A DNA stretch of 64,000 nucleotides, from the NCBI RefSeq assembly GCF_014195535.1, contig NZ_JACIBY010000003.1, positions 186,001 through 250,000 on the forward strand, given 5' to 3'. A program made the translations under genes and the position numbers. This document shows, in pieces, positions 1 through 7,611 of this stretch; positions within the stretch are counted from its first letter, which is position 1; the number at the start of each line of letters is the position of its first letter. The notes under the pieces are model-generated. The model worked only from the letters and a program-made list of their open reading frames with translations. It did no database searches and had not been told where the DNA came from. This DNA is from Runella defluvii (GTDB taxonomy: Bacteria; Bacteroidota; Bacteroidia; Cytophagales; Spirosomataceae).

Positions 1-1
1 C

Positions 2-286
2 CCGCGCGATTCGAAGGGAAGTTGCTCGTTGGCGTTACATGCCGAGCAAAATGCGATTTTGTATGCTGTCAAAAACGGCGCAAACCTCGAAGGAACAACG
101 CTTTACGTAACGCTTTCGCCCTGCATTGCGTGCGCGCGGGTGATTTATACCATGAAAATAAAACGGGTCATTTTTTTGGACTCGTATGCGGCTTACAAAG
201 GCATTGGTATCGACGAAGGCGTGGAGTTTTTGCGCAAATTTGGGGTACAAGTAGAACGCCACCACTCGGCGGTTATCGCACAATAA
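2..286 (+). CDS. dCMP/cytidine deaminase family protein, 3' part (5' end outside window)
   Basis: The last 94 residues of a zinc-dependent deoxycytidylate deaminase family protein. The frame is open from the window edge, so the gene begins upstream. The zinc-binding signature is visible as LHAEQNA (the HAE motif holding one ligand and the catalytic glutamate) followed by SPCIACA (the paired cysteines). The family converts dCMP to dUMP to feed dTMP synthesis. The C-terminal part, with RVIFLDSYAAYKGIGIDEG, is typical of the dCMP deaminase/ComEB group rather than short cytidine deaminases. The stop codon lies 1 nt before the next gene's ATG, so the two are probably cotranscribed. Assignment to dCMP rather than another cytosine-based substrate is inferred from the family. 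Confidence 0.85.
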   Translation, partial: PRDSKGSCSLALHAEQNAILYAVKNGANLEGTTLYVTLSPCIACARVIYTMKIKRVIFLDSYAAYKGIGIDEGVEFLRKFGVQVERHHSAVIAQ

Positions 287-287
287 A

Positions 288-878
288 ATGAACTATCTCG
301 CACATTTTTATTTGTCGTTTGGTCAAAAACCGCTGGTTGTGGGCAATTTACTGGGCGATTTTGTGCGAGGTCGCCTCGACCACCCTCGGAATGCACATTA
401 CACAACACCCATCCGACAGGGTATTTTGCTGCACCGACACATAGATTCTTTTACGGATGCGCATCCCGTGGGGTTGGCTTGCCGCCAAGCATTGCCTTCC
501 AGTTTTGGTAAGTATCGGGGCGTTGTGATGGACATGTACTTTGATTATTTTTTGGCCAAACATTTTAACGACTACCACGCCCAACCCCTGCCTGACTTTG
601 TAGCAGAAGTATATCAAACATTGGAAGCCAATAGAGCCATTTTACCCGCCGACGCCTTGCTACTGGTCGATTCGATGATAAAATACGATTGGCTATATCA
701 TTACCAGTTTATTGAAGGAATGAATCGTTCGTTTCAGGGTATGTCGCGTCGGTTTGCTTTTTTAAAAGGCATCGAACACGCAGGAGCGGAGTTAGCGGAG
801 AAAGAATCGCAGTACGAAAGCTATTTTCGCTCGTTTTTTCCTGATTTGGTGAGTAGTTGTGAAGATTTTCTTATTTAG
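288..878 (+). CDS. acpH: Acyl carrier protein phosphodiesterase (AcpH/DUF479 family)
   Basis: A 196-residue protein with the AcpH N-terminal signature MNYLAHFYLS, GNLLGDFVRG and GILLHRHIDSFTDAHP. The histidines and aspartates of these motifs form the metal site of this HD-like family. AcpH removes the 4-phosphopantetheine arm from holo-acyl carrier protein, acting in the cytoplasm in ACP prosthetic-group turnover. Length matches the family (about 190-200). ATG begins 1 nt after the preceding deaminase stop, indicating an operon. No signal peptide is present. The family is clear; physiological activity in Bacteroidota is assumed from homologues. Confidence 0.88.
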   Translation: MNYLAHFYLSFGQKPLVVGNLLGDFVRGRLDHPRNAHYTTPIRQGILLHRHIDSFTDAHPVGLACRQALPSSFGKYRGVVMDMYFDYFLAKHFNDYHAQPLPDFVAEVYQTLEANRAILPADALLLVDSMIKYDWLYHYQFIEGMNRSFQGMSRRFAFLKGIEHAGAELAEKESQYESYFRSFFPDLVSSCEDFLI

Positions 879-911
879 ATACTGGTATAGTTGAACCATT
901 TGCTAGTTAGA

Positions 912-3197
912 ATGAAACGTCTTTTACTACTGGTGGGGCTTTTGCCCCTTGTTTGTTTTGCTCAAAAAACACCCGTGGATTACGTCAATCCCTTGATTGG
1001 CTCGGCACCTTCTACCACCGAAAGTGCCCGCCGACACAGTGAAGGAGCAAGCGAGTTGCGCGGGCAAATTGCACCTGCCATTGGCCATCCGCACGGCATG
1101 ACGACCTGGACGCCACAAACCCGCGCCACCGAAACCAAATGTATAGCTCCCTATTATTATAACGACCCAAAAATCAACGGTTTTCGTGCGACACACTGGC
1201 TTAATGGAAGCTGCGTACAAGATTATGGTAGCCTGACGTTGATGCCGATTTCGGGCAAACTTCGCATTGCCGCTGCTGACCGTGCCGCTTCGTATTCGCA
1301 CGCCCAAGAAGTAGTTTCGCCGTCGTACTATTCGGTTGAACTAACCGACGCGCACATCAAAGCAGAAGTATCGGCAACGAAGCGTTCGGGCTTGTTGAAA
1401 TTTACGTTTCAGGACAAAGCACCTGCGTACCTATTAATTGAACCCAACAGCGATGAAGGCGAAGGTTACGTCGAAATTGTGCCCGACCGCAACGAACTGG
1501 TTGTTTATAATCCTGTGCATCGTATTTACCAAGGCAGCGGACAATCGGCTGGCTTTAGCGGGTATTACGTCATTCAGTTTGAAAAACCGTTTAAAAATTT
1601 CGGAACGTGGGAAGGCAACGAAATTCAGCCCCGTAGCCAAAAAGTAAAAGGGGCAGGAAATCGGGTGTCGGTTGGGGCTTATGTTGAAATAGATATAACG
1701 ACCAATCCCGTGGTCAACGTTCGGGTGGGCTCTTCCTTTACGGATGCCGCTGGAGCGCGAACCAACCTCACCAGCGAACTGGCACATTGGGACTTGCACA
1801 AAGTCAAAGCACAAGCCGCCGAAGCATGGAACAAAGAACTGGGGCGCATTGCCATCAAAGGCAGCGAGCAGACCAAAACGTTGTTTTATACGGCCTTGTA
1901 CCATACCAAGCATACACCTCGGCTTTTTTCGGACGTGGACGGGCGCTATCCAGGCTTTGCCGATGACAGCGAAATCCATACAACCAAGGGATTTGACTAC
2001 TATTGTGATTTCAGTCTTTGGGACACATTTCGGGCTGGAATGCCGCTCCATACGTTGTTAGAACCACAGCGTTCGTCGCATTTTATGCAGTCGCTGGTAA
2101 CCAAAGCCGAACAAGGTGGATGGATGCCGATATTTCCGTGTTGGAATCATTTTACGGCTGCCATGATTGGCGACCACGTGGCGTCGGCCATGGCCGATGC
2201 TTATGCCAAAGGGATTCGAGGTTTTGATGTTCAAAAAGGGTACCACTATTTACACCAAAATGCCTTTACGCCCAATGCCGACCCCAAAAGCTACGAAGCA
2301 GGCAAGGGGCGCAGGGCGTTGGTGAGTTATTTGAAATACAACTACATTCCGCTCGAAGACTCCGTGTGGCAAGCGTTTCATAAGCGAGAACAAACTTCGC
2401 GCACGCTGGAGTATGCTTACGACGATTTTTGTCTGAGCACATTGGCAAAGGCGTTGGGCAAAACGGCAGATTATGAGGCACTTCGCCGCCGAGCATTGAA
2501 TTATAAAAACGTTATTGATCCCGCAACGGGCTGGGCAAGAGGACGTTATGCCAACGGACAATGGAGCAGAAATTTTGACCCTTATGCCACGAGGGTACCA
2601 TTTATTACGGAAGGCTCTCCTGCACAATACACTTGGTTTGTTCCGCACGATGTCCAAGGGTTAATTGCACAAGTGGGTGGACGTGAGCGTTTTATCGCAA
2701 AGTTGGATACCATGTTTGAACAAGGGAAATATTGGCACGGCAACGAACCTGGCAACCACACGGTGTATTTGTATGCCTACGGCGGCGAACCTTGGAAAAC
2801 CCAAAAATGGGTGCGGCAGCTGGTAGAAGAGGAGTACTCGACAGACGCGGGCGGTTTGAGCGGCAACGAAGACGGCGGGCAAATGTCGGCTTGGTTGGTT
2901 TTTAGCATGGTTGGATTTTACCCAGTTTGTCCAGGAAAGCCCTACTACGTGCTGGGAAGCCCGAGTGTAGAAGAGGCAACGTTGCGGTTGGCCAATGGGA
3001 AATCTTTTCAACTTATTGCCAAAAAGCAAAGCCCTAAAAATAGATATATTCGGTCGGCTGTGCTGAATGGAAAACCTTTAAAAACAGCGTTTTTGACCCA
3101 CGAACAACTTCAAAATGGTGGCGTATTAGAATTAGAAATGAGCGAAACTCCAAACCTCAAATGGGGGAAAGAGGTCGATAAGTTGTCTTCATATTAA
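912..3197 (+). CDS. GH92 family glycosidase (alpha-mannosidase type), secreted
   Basis: A 761-residue glycoside hydrolase family 92 protein. GH92 enzymes are calcium-dependent exo-acting alpha-mannosidases, mostly alpha-1,2. I chose the ATG at 912, giving MKRLLLLVGLLPLVCFAQ as a clean signal peptide; an in-frame TTG at 891 adds seven residues. The mature protein opens with VDYVNPLIGS, typical of the family, and has HPHGMTTWTPQT and a conserved C-terminal block (about residues 605-690) with GNEPGNH, YGGEPWKTQ and GLSGNEDGGQMSAW. Residues in that block form the calcium and catalytic centre in characterised members. It is probably periplasmic or surface-exposed and trims mannose from glycoprotein glycans or mannan. 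No SusC/D pair is adjacent, so it stands alone here. Exact linkage specificity cannot be read from sequence. Confidence 0.9.
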   Translation: MKRLLLLVGLLPLVCFAQKTPVDYVNPLIGSAPSTTESARRHSEGASELRGQIAPAIGHPHGMTTWTPQTRATETKCIAPYYYNDPKINGFRATHWLNGSCVQDYGSLTLMPISGKLRIAAADRAASYSHAQEVVSPSYYSVELTDAHIKAEVSATKRSGLLKFTFQDKAPAYLLIEPNSDEGEGYVEIVPDRNELVVYNPVHRIYQGSGQSAGFSGYYVIQFEKPFKNFGTWEGNEIQPRSQKVKGAGNRVSVGAYVEIDITTNPVVNVRVGSSFTDAAGARTNLTSELAHWDLHKVKAQAAEAWNKELGRIAIKGSEQTKTLFYTALYHTKHTPRLFSDVDGRYPGFADDSEIHTTKGFDYYCDFSLWDTFRAGMPLHTLLEPQRSSHFMQSLVTKAEQGGWMPIFPCWNHFTAAMIGDHVASAMADAYAKGIRGFDVQKGYHYLHQNAFTPNADPKSYEAGKGRRALVSYLKYNYIPLEDSVWQAFHKREQTSRTLEYAYDDFCLSTLAKALGKTADYEALRRRALNYKNVIDPATGWARGRYANGQWSRNFDPYATRVPFITEGSPAQYTWFVPHDVQGLIAQVGGRERFIAKLDTMFEQGKYWHGNEPGNHTVYLYAYGGEPWKTQKWVRQLVEEEYSTDAGGLSGNEDGGQMSAWLVFSMVGFYPVCPGKPYYVLGSPSVEEATLRLANGKSFQLIAKKQSPKNRYIRSAVLNGKPLKTAFLTHEQLQNGGVLELEMSETPNLKWGKEVDKLSSY

Positions 3198-3255
3198 AAA
3201 AAACTTCTTATATTAGCCATCATCAAATAACCCAACCCCCTCTTTCTCTACTTTT

Positions 3256-4308
3256 ATGAATGCACTAATTAGCGGAATTCAACAAGTGGGTATTGGTGTT
3301 CCAAACGCCAATGATGCCTTTACGTGGTACCGAAAAACACTTGGTCTGAATGTTCCCATTTTTAATGATGAAGCAGATGCGAAATTGATGACGTGTTATA
3401 CTTCAGGGGAAGTTCGTCGTCGTCATGCCATCATGGCCTTAAACATGGCGGGCGGCGGAGGTGTCGAAATTTGGCAGTACAAAAATCGCATTCCAGTCGA
3501 ACCCACCTTTGAGCCTGTGTTGGGTGATTTAGGGATTTTTTCTATCAAAATTAAATGCCTTGACGTTCCTACGTTTTATACACAACTCAGCAGCAAGGAG
3601 AAAAAATCGGCTTTAGGTGCTTCTCCCGAAAACCGCAAGCAATTTTGGCTGCGCGATTTCCGTAATAACATTCTTCAAATTGTGCCCAACGACTCGTGGT
3701 TTCGTCCCAATGGCCACCTAACAGGGGGTGTGTGCGGAGCAGTTATCGGGGTAAGTGACATGGACAAAGCCATTACTTTTTACGCAGGAACGCTTCAAAT
3801 CGACCAAATCGTTTATGATAAAACGGGCACTTTCGAGGATTTTGCGTTTTTGGGCGTCGAGAAGCAACGTTTTCGTCGGGTGTTGTTGCGCAAAACGTTG
3901 GGCAAAGTAGGCGCATTTGGCAAGCTACTCGGCGGTATCGAAATCGAGCTGGTACAGGCGTTGGATCGGACTCCGCGCAAAATTTTTGAAGACCGCGATT
4001 GGGGCGATGCAGGTTTTATTCACCTTTGTTTTGATGCCCTTGACATGGATGCCCTCAAGAATCAGTGCCAAGCCAATGGTTTTCCGTTTACGGTCGATAG
4101 CGCCGATTCGTTTGACATGGGCGAAGCCGCAGGACGATTCTCGTACGTAGAAGACCCCGACGGAACACTTATTGAGTTTGTCGAAACGCACAAAGTGCCT
4201 ATCGTGAAGAAATTGGGAATTTATCTCAACTTGAAAAAAAGAAAGAAACAAACACACTTACCCGACTGGATGGTAGCGACCCTGGGTTGGGGCAAAGTAA
4301 AAGATTAA
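3256..4308 (+). CDS. VOC (glyoxalase/dioxygenase-fold) protein with two VOC modules
   Basis: A 350-residue cytoplasmic protein with two vicinal-oxygen-chelate modules, about residues 6-140 (starting GIQQVGIGVPNANDAFTWY) and 156-312 (starting VIGVSDMDKAITFYAGTL). Each shows the family's beta-alpha-beta-beta-beta pattern; the second ends YVEDPDGTLIEFVET, where the final Glu is the usual metal ligand. The protein resembles metal-dependent extradiol dioxygenase or glyoxalase relatives, but the substrate is unknown. The C-terminal tail (about 40 residues, basic, KKLGIYLNLKKRKK) is extra to the fold. A strong bidirectional terminator follows, so it is probably monocistronic. Confidence 0.75.
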   Translation: MNALISGIQQVGIGVPNANDAFTWYRKTLGLNVPIFNDEADAKLMTCYTSGEVRRRHAIMALNMAGGGGVEIWQYKNRIPVEPTFEPVLGDLGIFSIKIKCLDVPTFYTQLSSKEKKSALGASPENRKQFWLRDFRNNILQIVPNDSWFRPNGHLTGGVCGAVIGVSDMDKAITFYAGTLQIDQIVYDKTGTFEDFAFLGVEKQRFRRVLLRKTLGKVGAFGKLLGGIEIELVQALDRTPRKIFEDRDWGDAGFIHLCFDALDMDALKNQCQANGFPFTVDSADSFDMGEAAGRFSYVEDPDGTLIEFVETHKVPIVKKLGIYLNLKKRKKQTHLPDWMVATLGWGKVKD

Positions 4309-4316
4309 TAGTTGTC

Positions 4317-4350
4317 AAACGCCATCGCACAACGCGGTGGCGTTTTGTTT
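4317..4350. terminator. Bidirectional hairpin terminator between convergent genes
   Basis: A 12-bp stem (AAACGCCATCGC with GCGGTGGCGTTT, one G-T pair) around a 5-nt loop, with a T-rich tail on the plus side and an A-rich left flank. It lies between the VOC gene and the convergent hydrolase gene and can serve both. Confidence 0.8.
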
Positions 4351-5219
4351 TAAGAGCGATGAGGGGGATATATTTCCTCCAAAAAAGCAATAACGGCATT
4401 GGTAAAAGCATGGTTAGAATCGCCTGCTACCATGTGACCTGCGCCCGAAACGGTGGTGCTCCGAACGTGCGGCACTGCATCCAAAAACTCCGCCATCACC
4501 CGCTCGCTCACCACGTCGCTCATGCCACCACGAACGATAAGCGTGGGCGCTTTTAGCCGCTGGGCGGCTTGATAAAGACGTTCTTCGTACGCAATTTGTT
4601 GGTCGGGGGTAGCATTTTTCCACACGTGGAGCATTTGTGGATCCCAATGCCAATAATACCGTCCTTCACGAAAACGGAGGTTTTTTTCTAACCGACTGGG
4701 GTCATAATTTTTTGAGCGCTGTGGCAAGTAGGCCGATACGGCAGCAGCGGCTTCTTCCAAGCTGCCAAAACCACTTTCGAGGTGTGAGCTCATAAAGGCA
4801 AAAATACGCTCAATTCCCTTTTGTTCGGCTTTAGGTGCAATGTCCACTAAGACAATGGCTGAGGCGAGCGATTCGTCCGATTCGCCGTCTAACACCATGG
4901 CGGTGAGCCCGCCCATGGAAGCGCCAACAAGGGCGGGTTTGGTGCCAAGTTGACGAATAATTGCTTTTAAATCAGCGACTAGACCATCCACCAAGTAGTT
5001 GCCCGTGACTGACCAATCGCTTTCTCCGTGCCCACGGGCGTCGTAAGTGATGGCATACCAACCTTGGTCTGCTAATTTTTGGGCGGTATCTCCCCACGAA
5101 TGACGCGTTTGCCCGCCACCATGAAGTAAAATTAAGGGTGGATGGGCTGGGTTTCCCCAACCTTCTGCCGACAGAAAAAAATGAGGTTCTGTTTCAAACC
5201 GAATCGGGTGAGATGGCAT
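4350..5219 (-). CDS. Alpha/beta hydrolase
   Basis: A 289-residue alpha/beta-hydrolase with an intact triad by position: nucleophile Ser near residue 101 in VGASMGGL (GxSxG), an acid in IVRGGMSDVVSE, and His near 261 in VSGAGHMVAGD. The oxyanion segment LILLHGGGQTRHSW and YDARGHGESDW are typical of the esterase/epoxide-hydrolase-like subgroup. No signal peptide is seen, so it should be cytoplasmic. Its ATG overlaps the stop of the upstream lipoprotein gene by 1 nt (TAATG), which implies translational coupling. Substrate unknown. Confidence 0.85.
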   Translation of the reverse strand: MPSHPIRFETEPHFFLSAEGWGNPAHPPLILLHGGGQTRHSWGDTAQKLADQGWYAITYDARGHGESDWSVTGNYLVDGLVADLKAIIRQLGTKPALVGASMGGLTAMVLDGESDESLASAIVLVDIAPKAEQKGIERIFAFMSSHLESGFGSLEEAAAAVSAYLPQRSKNYDPSRLEKNLRFREGRYYWHWDPQMLHVWKNATPDQQIAYEERLYQAAQRLKAPTLIVRGGMSDVVSERVMAEFLDAVPHVRSTTVSGAGHMVAGDSNHAFTNAVIAFLEEIYPPHRS

Positions 5220-5674
5220 TAAATTGCGGGGACAAGTTCCAAAAACACGTCAAAATTGAGGCCACTATAAACAGCAGTATGACGTAAACTCATCCGAGCG
5301 CGGTCAAGTTTATTGATGGGGTAGTTGCCCTTAAATGTTTTGCCTAAGTCGATGTACAACGTTTTAGAATTGTCCAACAAATCCCAAGCACCACCTTGCT
5401 GCACCGTCAGGGCGACGGGGTCGAGTGCGCGTACCGTTTTGTCTTCCTTAAAATAAATATATACTTCAAAAAAGCTTTTGACTTCGGTAGGCAACAAGTT
5501 TTTGTCAATGGTATTGCCGTTTAAGTCGGTGATTTTGTTAACTTTCCAAGGATTGGTTGTTAATACACTAATCGTTGCATCGGGCGTAGTTGGGGTGTCA
5601 GTTACCTCTACTTTCTTACAATTTGCAAGAAAAATTGACACGAATACGAAACAAAGAACCGACCACTTTTTCAT
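5219..5674 (-). CDS. Small predicted lipoprotein (lipocalin-like size, unknown function)
   Basis: A 151-residue protein with a lipoprotein signal peptide: MKKWSVLCFVFVSIFLANC, with the lipidated Cys followed by KK. The mature part starts with a Thr/Pro-rich linker and a domain with NPWKVNKITDLNGNTI, then several predicted beta strands. That layout is similar in style to the small lipocalin-like lipoproteins common in Bacteroidota, but I cannot assign the family firmly. It overlaps the hydrolase start by 1 nt and probably leads that two-gene operon. Function unknown. Confidence 0.7.
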   Translation of the reverse strand: MKKWSVLCFVFVSIFLANCKKVEVTDTPTTPDATISVLTTNPWKVNKITDLNGNTIDKNLLPTEVKSFFEVYIYFKEDKTVRALDPVALTVQQGGAWDLLDNSKTLYIDLGKTFKGNYPINKLDRARMSLRHTAVYSGLNFDVFLELVPAI

Positions 5675-5787
5675 AGCTTTTGATTACGGGTTAAATTTGT
5701 GCTCAAATTTAGCGTTTTTCTAAGACAATCCGCTGAGATAGGATATTGGTTGACGGACGTTGGGGAATCATTTTAAACTTTATACGA

Positions 5788-7482
5788 TTGAAAAACAAGA
5801 ATAATATACCGTTTCGAGTTACCCATTTAGTTGTTAAAATTGCTTGTGTGCTGGCAGGGTTTGGAGGAATGGAGCTAAAAGCACAAGAATGTACTTCGTC
5901 GTTTCAATGGACACCCGTCAAAACGAATAACGTTATCGAATGGGAAAAATTTCCTGCCTTTTCGCTGCCGTTTACAATTATCTATGAAGGGCCACGCTTT
6001 GGCGACACAAAATCGCTCCCACTTAGTCGCGGGTTTAGCCATTTAGCTACTTTTTCGGGAAATGAAAGTGCGACCTTGCCCTTCGAGCAGCGAGCAGTGA
6101 CTTGGTACCACGTAGCCACTGAAGCGGGTAGCCAACCTTGGGCCGACAGGGCGATAAGAAGTCCTTGGGGAAATGATCAAAACGTGTACAATTCGATTTG
6201 GGAGAACCAACTTCGTGGTCACGCCGATGCCTTTCAAGATTCACAGGGCGGAAAGCCGTTGGCCTATAGTATTGTTGGACTCGACATCGAACGGATTTTT
6301 GATACTGACCGCGAAATAGCAGCCATAAAAACCCAACCAAGGATTCCTGAGGCATACCGTTCCTTGAGCGACGCGCAGTTTGTGGAACGATACAAGCGCG
6401 ATATGCAGCGACAATATGCCGCACCCGTTGATTTTTTGCGTAAAAAATCAGTGGAGACTACCAAAATTGGGAGCTACAGCGATGCTTTGGTTCGGGGAAG
6501 TTTTACCAATTGGCTGGCCATGGACTTGACAACTTGGAAAGATTGGACGACCAACTCCAATTTGTTACTGCACGTGATGAAAGACTCGACGTCGGGCCAA
6601 CCTGGAGGGCCTTTTTACAACCAACTCAACCTGCTCACACCTTCTTGTTATTACTATTACGACTACAATACCTCTCCTTTGGGCAAAGATTATTTGGCCT
6701 ATTTGCTGTTTGTTATTGAGGCCAATCGGGTGTGGTCCGACAAGCCCGTGATTCCTTACATCTGGATGCGTTACCACGATGCGTTTAACCCAACAGTGCC
6801 TTTTGTTCCTTCGTTTGTGGCAGAGGCTACGGCCATTTTTCCTTTCTTTTCGGGTGCGAAAGGGCTTTGGCTTTGGGAGGCACCCGTTGACGATACTCGC
6901 CAAGATAACTACGCGAGTTATGAATATTTTATTGGTGGTTTGTACCGTTTATCGCAGTTTAAGGAGTTTTTTGAGGGGGCCAATCAGTTGGTCATTCCCA
7001 CGCCTGCCCTGGAATCATCGAAGGCAAAATCAGCCATTTGGCGTGGCGTTGTTAAAGGCTCAAACATTCTTATTGCGGCCCAAAACCCCTATGTTTCGTC
7101 GGATACCCAAGAAACAACAATCAATGTAAGTTTTCAAAATTGGCAAAAAACAATCACCCTCAAAGGCCGCGAAGTGTTTTTATGTTCTTTTGATTTGAAT
7201 ACCATTACATCGGTGGAGGAAACGCATGGATTAAAAGACATAAAAGTGACGCCTAATCCCGCCCACGAAAAAATTTACTATCGGGTGGAAAGCGTGTCGA
7301 GTGCAGCGGCCTCCATTTTTCTGACCGACCTCGTAGGAAAAGTGCATTCAAAAGAAGAAGCGATGCTTAAAGAGGGCATCAACGAACGTGAAATCAATGC
7401 TTCAAAATTACCAACGGGTACTTACCTACTTCACGTAGAAGTGAATGGGCGGCGACTATCCGAACGAGTACTTATTAAGTGA
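5788..7482 (+). CDS. Secreted protein of unknown function with T9SS type A C-terminal domain
   Basis: About 564 residues from a TTG at 5788 (KNKNNIPFRV..., then a hydrophobic signal segment ending LKAQ). An upstream in-frame TTG at 5746 would give 578 residues but a worse signal peptide; no ATG is available in this region. The C-terminal roughly 75 residues (KVTPNPAHEKIYYRV to SERVLIK) are a typical Por secretion-system sorting domain, so the protein is probably exported through T9SS to the surface. The central part has many Trp/Tyr residues and stretches such as IVGLDIERIFDTDREI and GAKGLWLWEAP that are compatible with a TIM-barrel glycosidase-like fold. I recognise no defined family. Confidence 0.7.
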   Translation: MKNKNNIPFRVTHLVVKIACVLAGFGGMELKAQECTSSFQWTPVKTNNVIEWEKFPAFSLPFTIIYEGPRFGDTKSLPLSRGFSHLATFSGNESATLPFEQRAVTWYHVATEAGSQPWADRAIRSPWGNDQNVYNSIWENQLRGHADAFQDSQGGKPLAYSIVGLDIERIFDTDREIAAIKTQPRIPEAYRSLSDAQFVERYKRDMQRQYAAPVDFLRKKSVETTKIGSYSDALVRGSFTNWLAMDLTTWKDWTTNSNLLLHVMKDSTSGQPGGPFYNQLNLLTPSCYYYYDYNTSPLGKDYLAYLLFVIEANRVWSDKPVIPYIWMRYHDAFNPTVPFVPSFVAEATAIFPFFSGAKGLWLWEAPVDDTRQDNYASYEYFIGGLYRLSQFKEFFEGANQLVIPTPALESSKAKSAIWRGVVKGSNILIAAQNPYVSSDTQETTINVSFQNWQKTITLKGREVFLCSFDLNTITSVEETHGLKDIKVTPNPAHEKIYYRVESVSSAAASIFLTDLVGKVHSKEEAMLKEGINEREINASKLPTGTYLLHVEVNGRRLSERVLIK

Positions 7483-7542
7483 CATAGTTTGGTCTGTTTG
7501 CGGTACGTTTTTGCCAGTTTACTATTCGGTTAGTTTTTTTTG

Positions 7543-7573
7543 TTGCGAAGTACACAATTGTTAGTTATACTTG
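7543..7573 (+). promoter_or_regulatory. Predicted Bacteroidota-type promoter upstream of the MG2/TonB-plug gene
   Basis: TTGC at 7543 and TATACTTG at 7566-7573 are separated by 19 nt, close to the Bacteroidota vegetative consensus (TTTG, about 19-20 nt, TAnnTTTG). It sits 39 nt before the ATG at 7612. Predicted from sequence pattern only. Confidence 0.4.
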
Positions 7574-7611
7574 CGTTATTTCTAAAACCCAAACTAAAAT
7601 AGTGTACAGCC

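Noticed and set aside
22-291. A second plus-strand frame overlapping the deaminase
   Set aside because: It is out of frame with the clear HAE and CxxC deaminase motifs and has no protein-like features.
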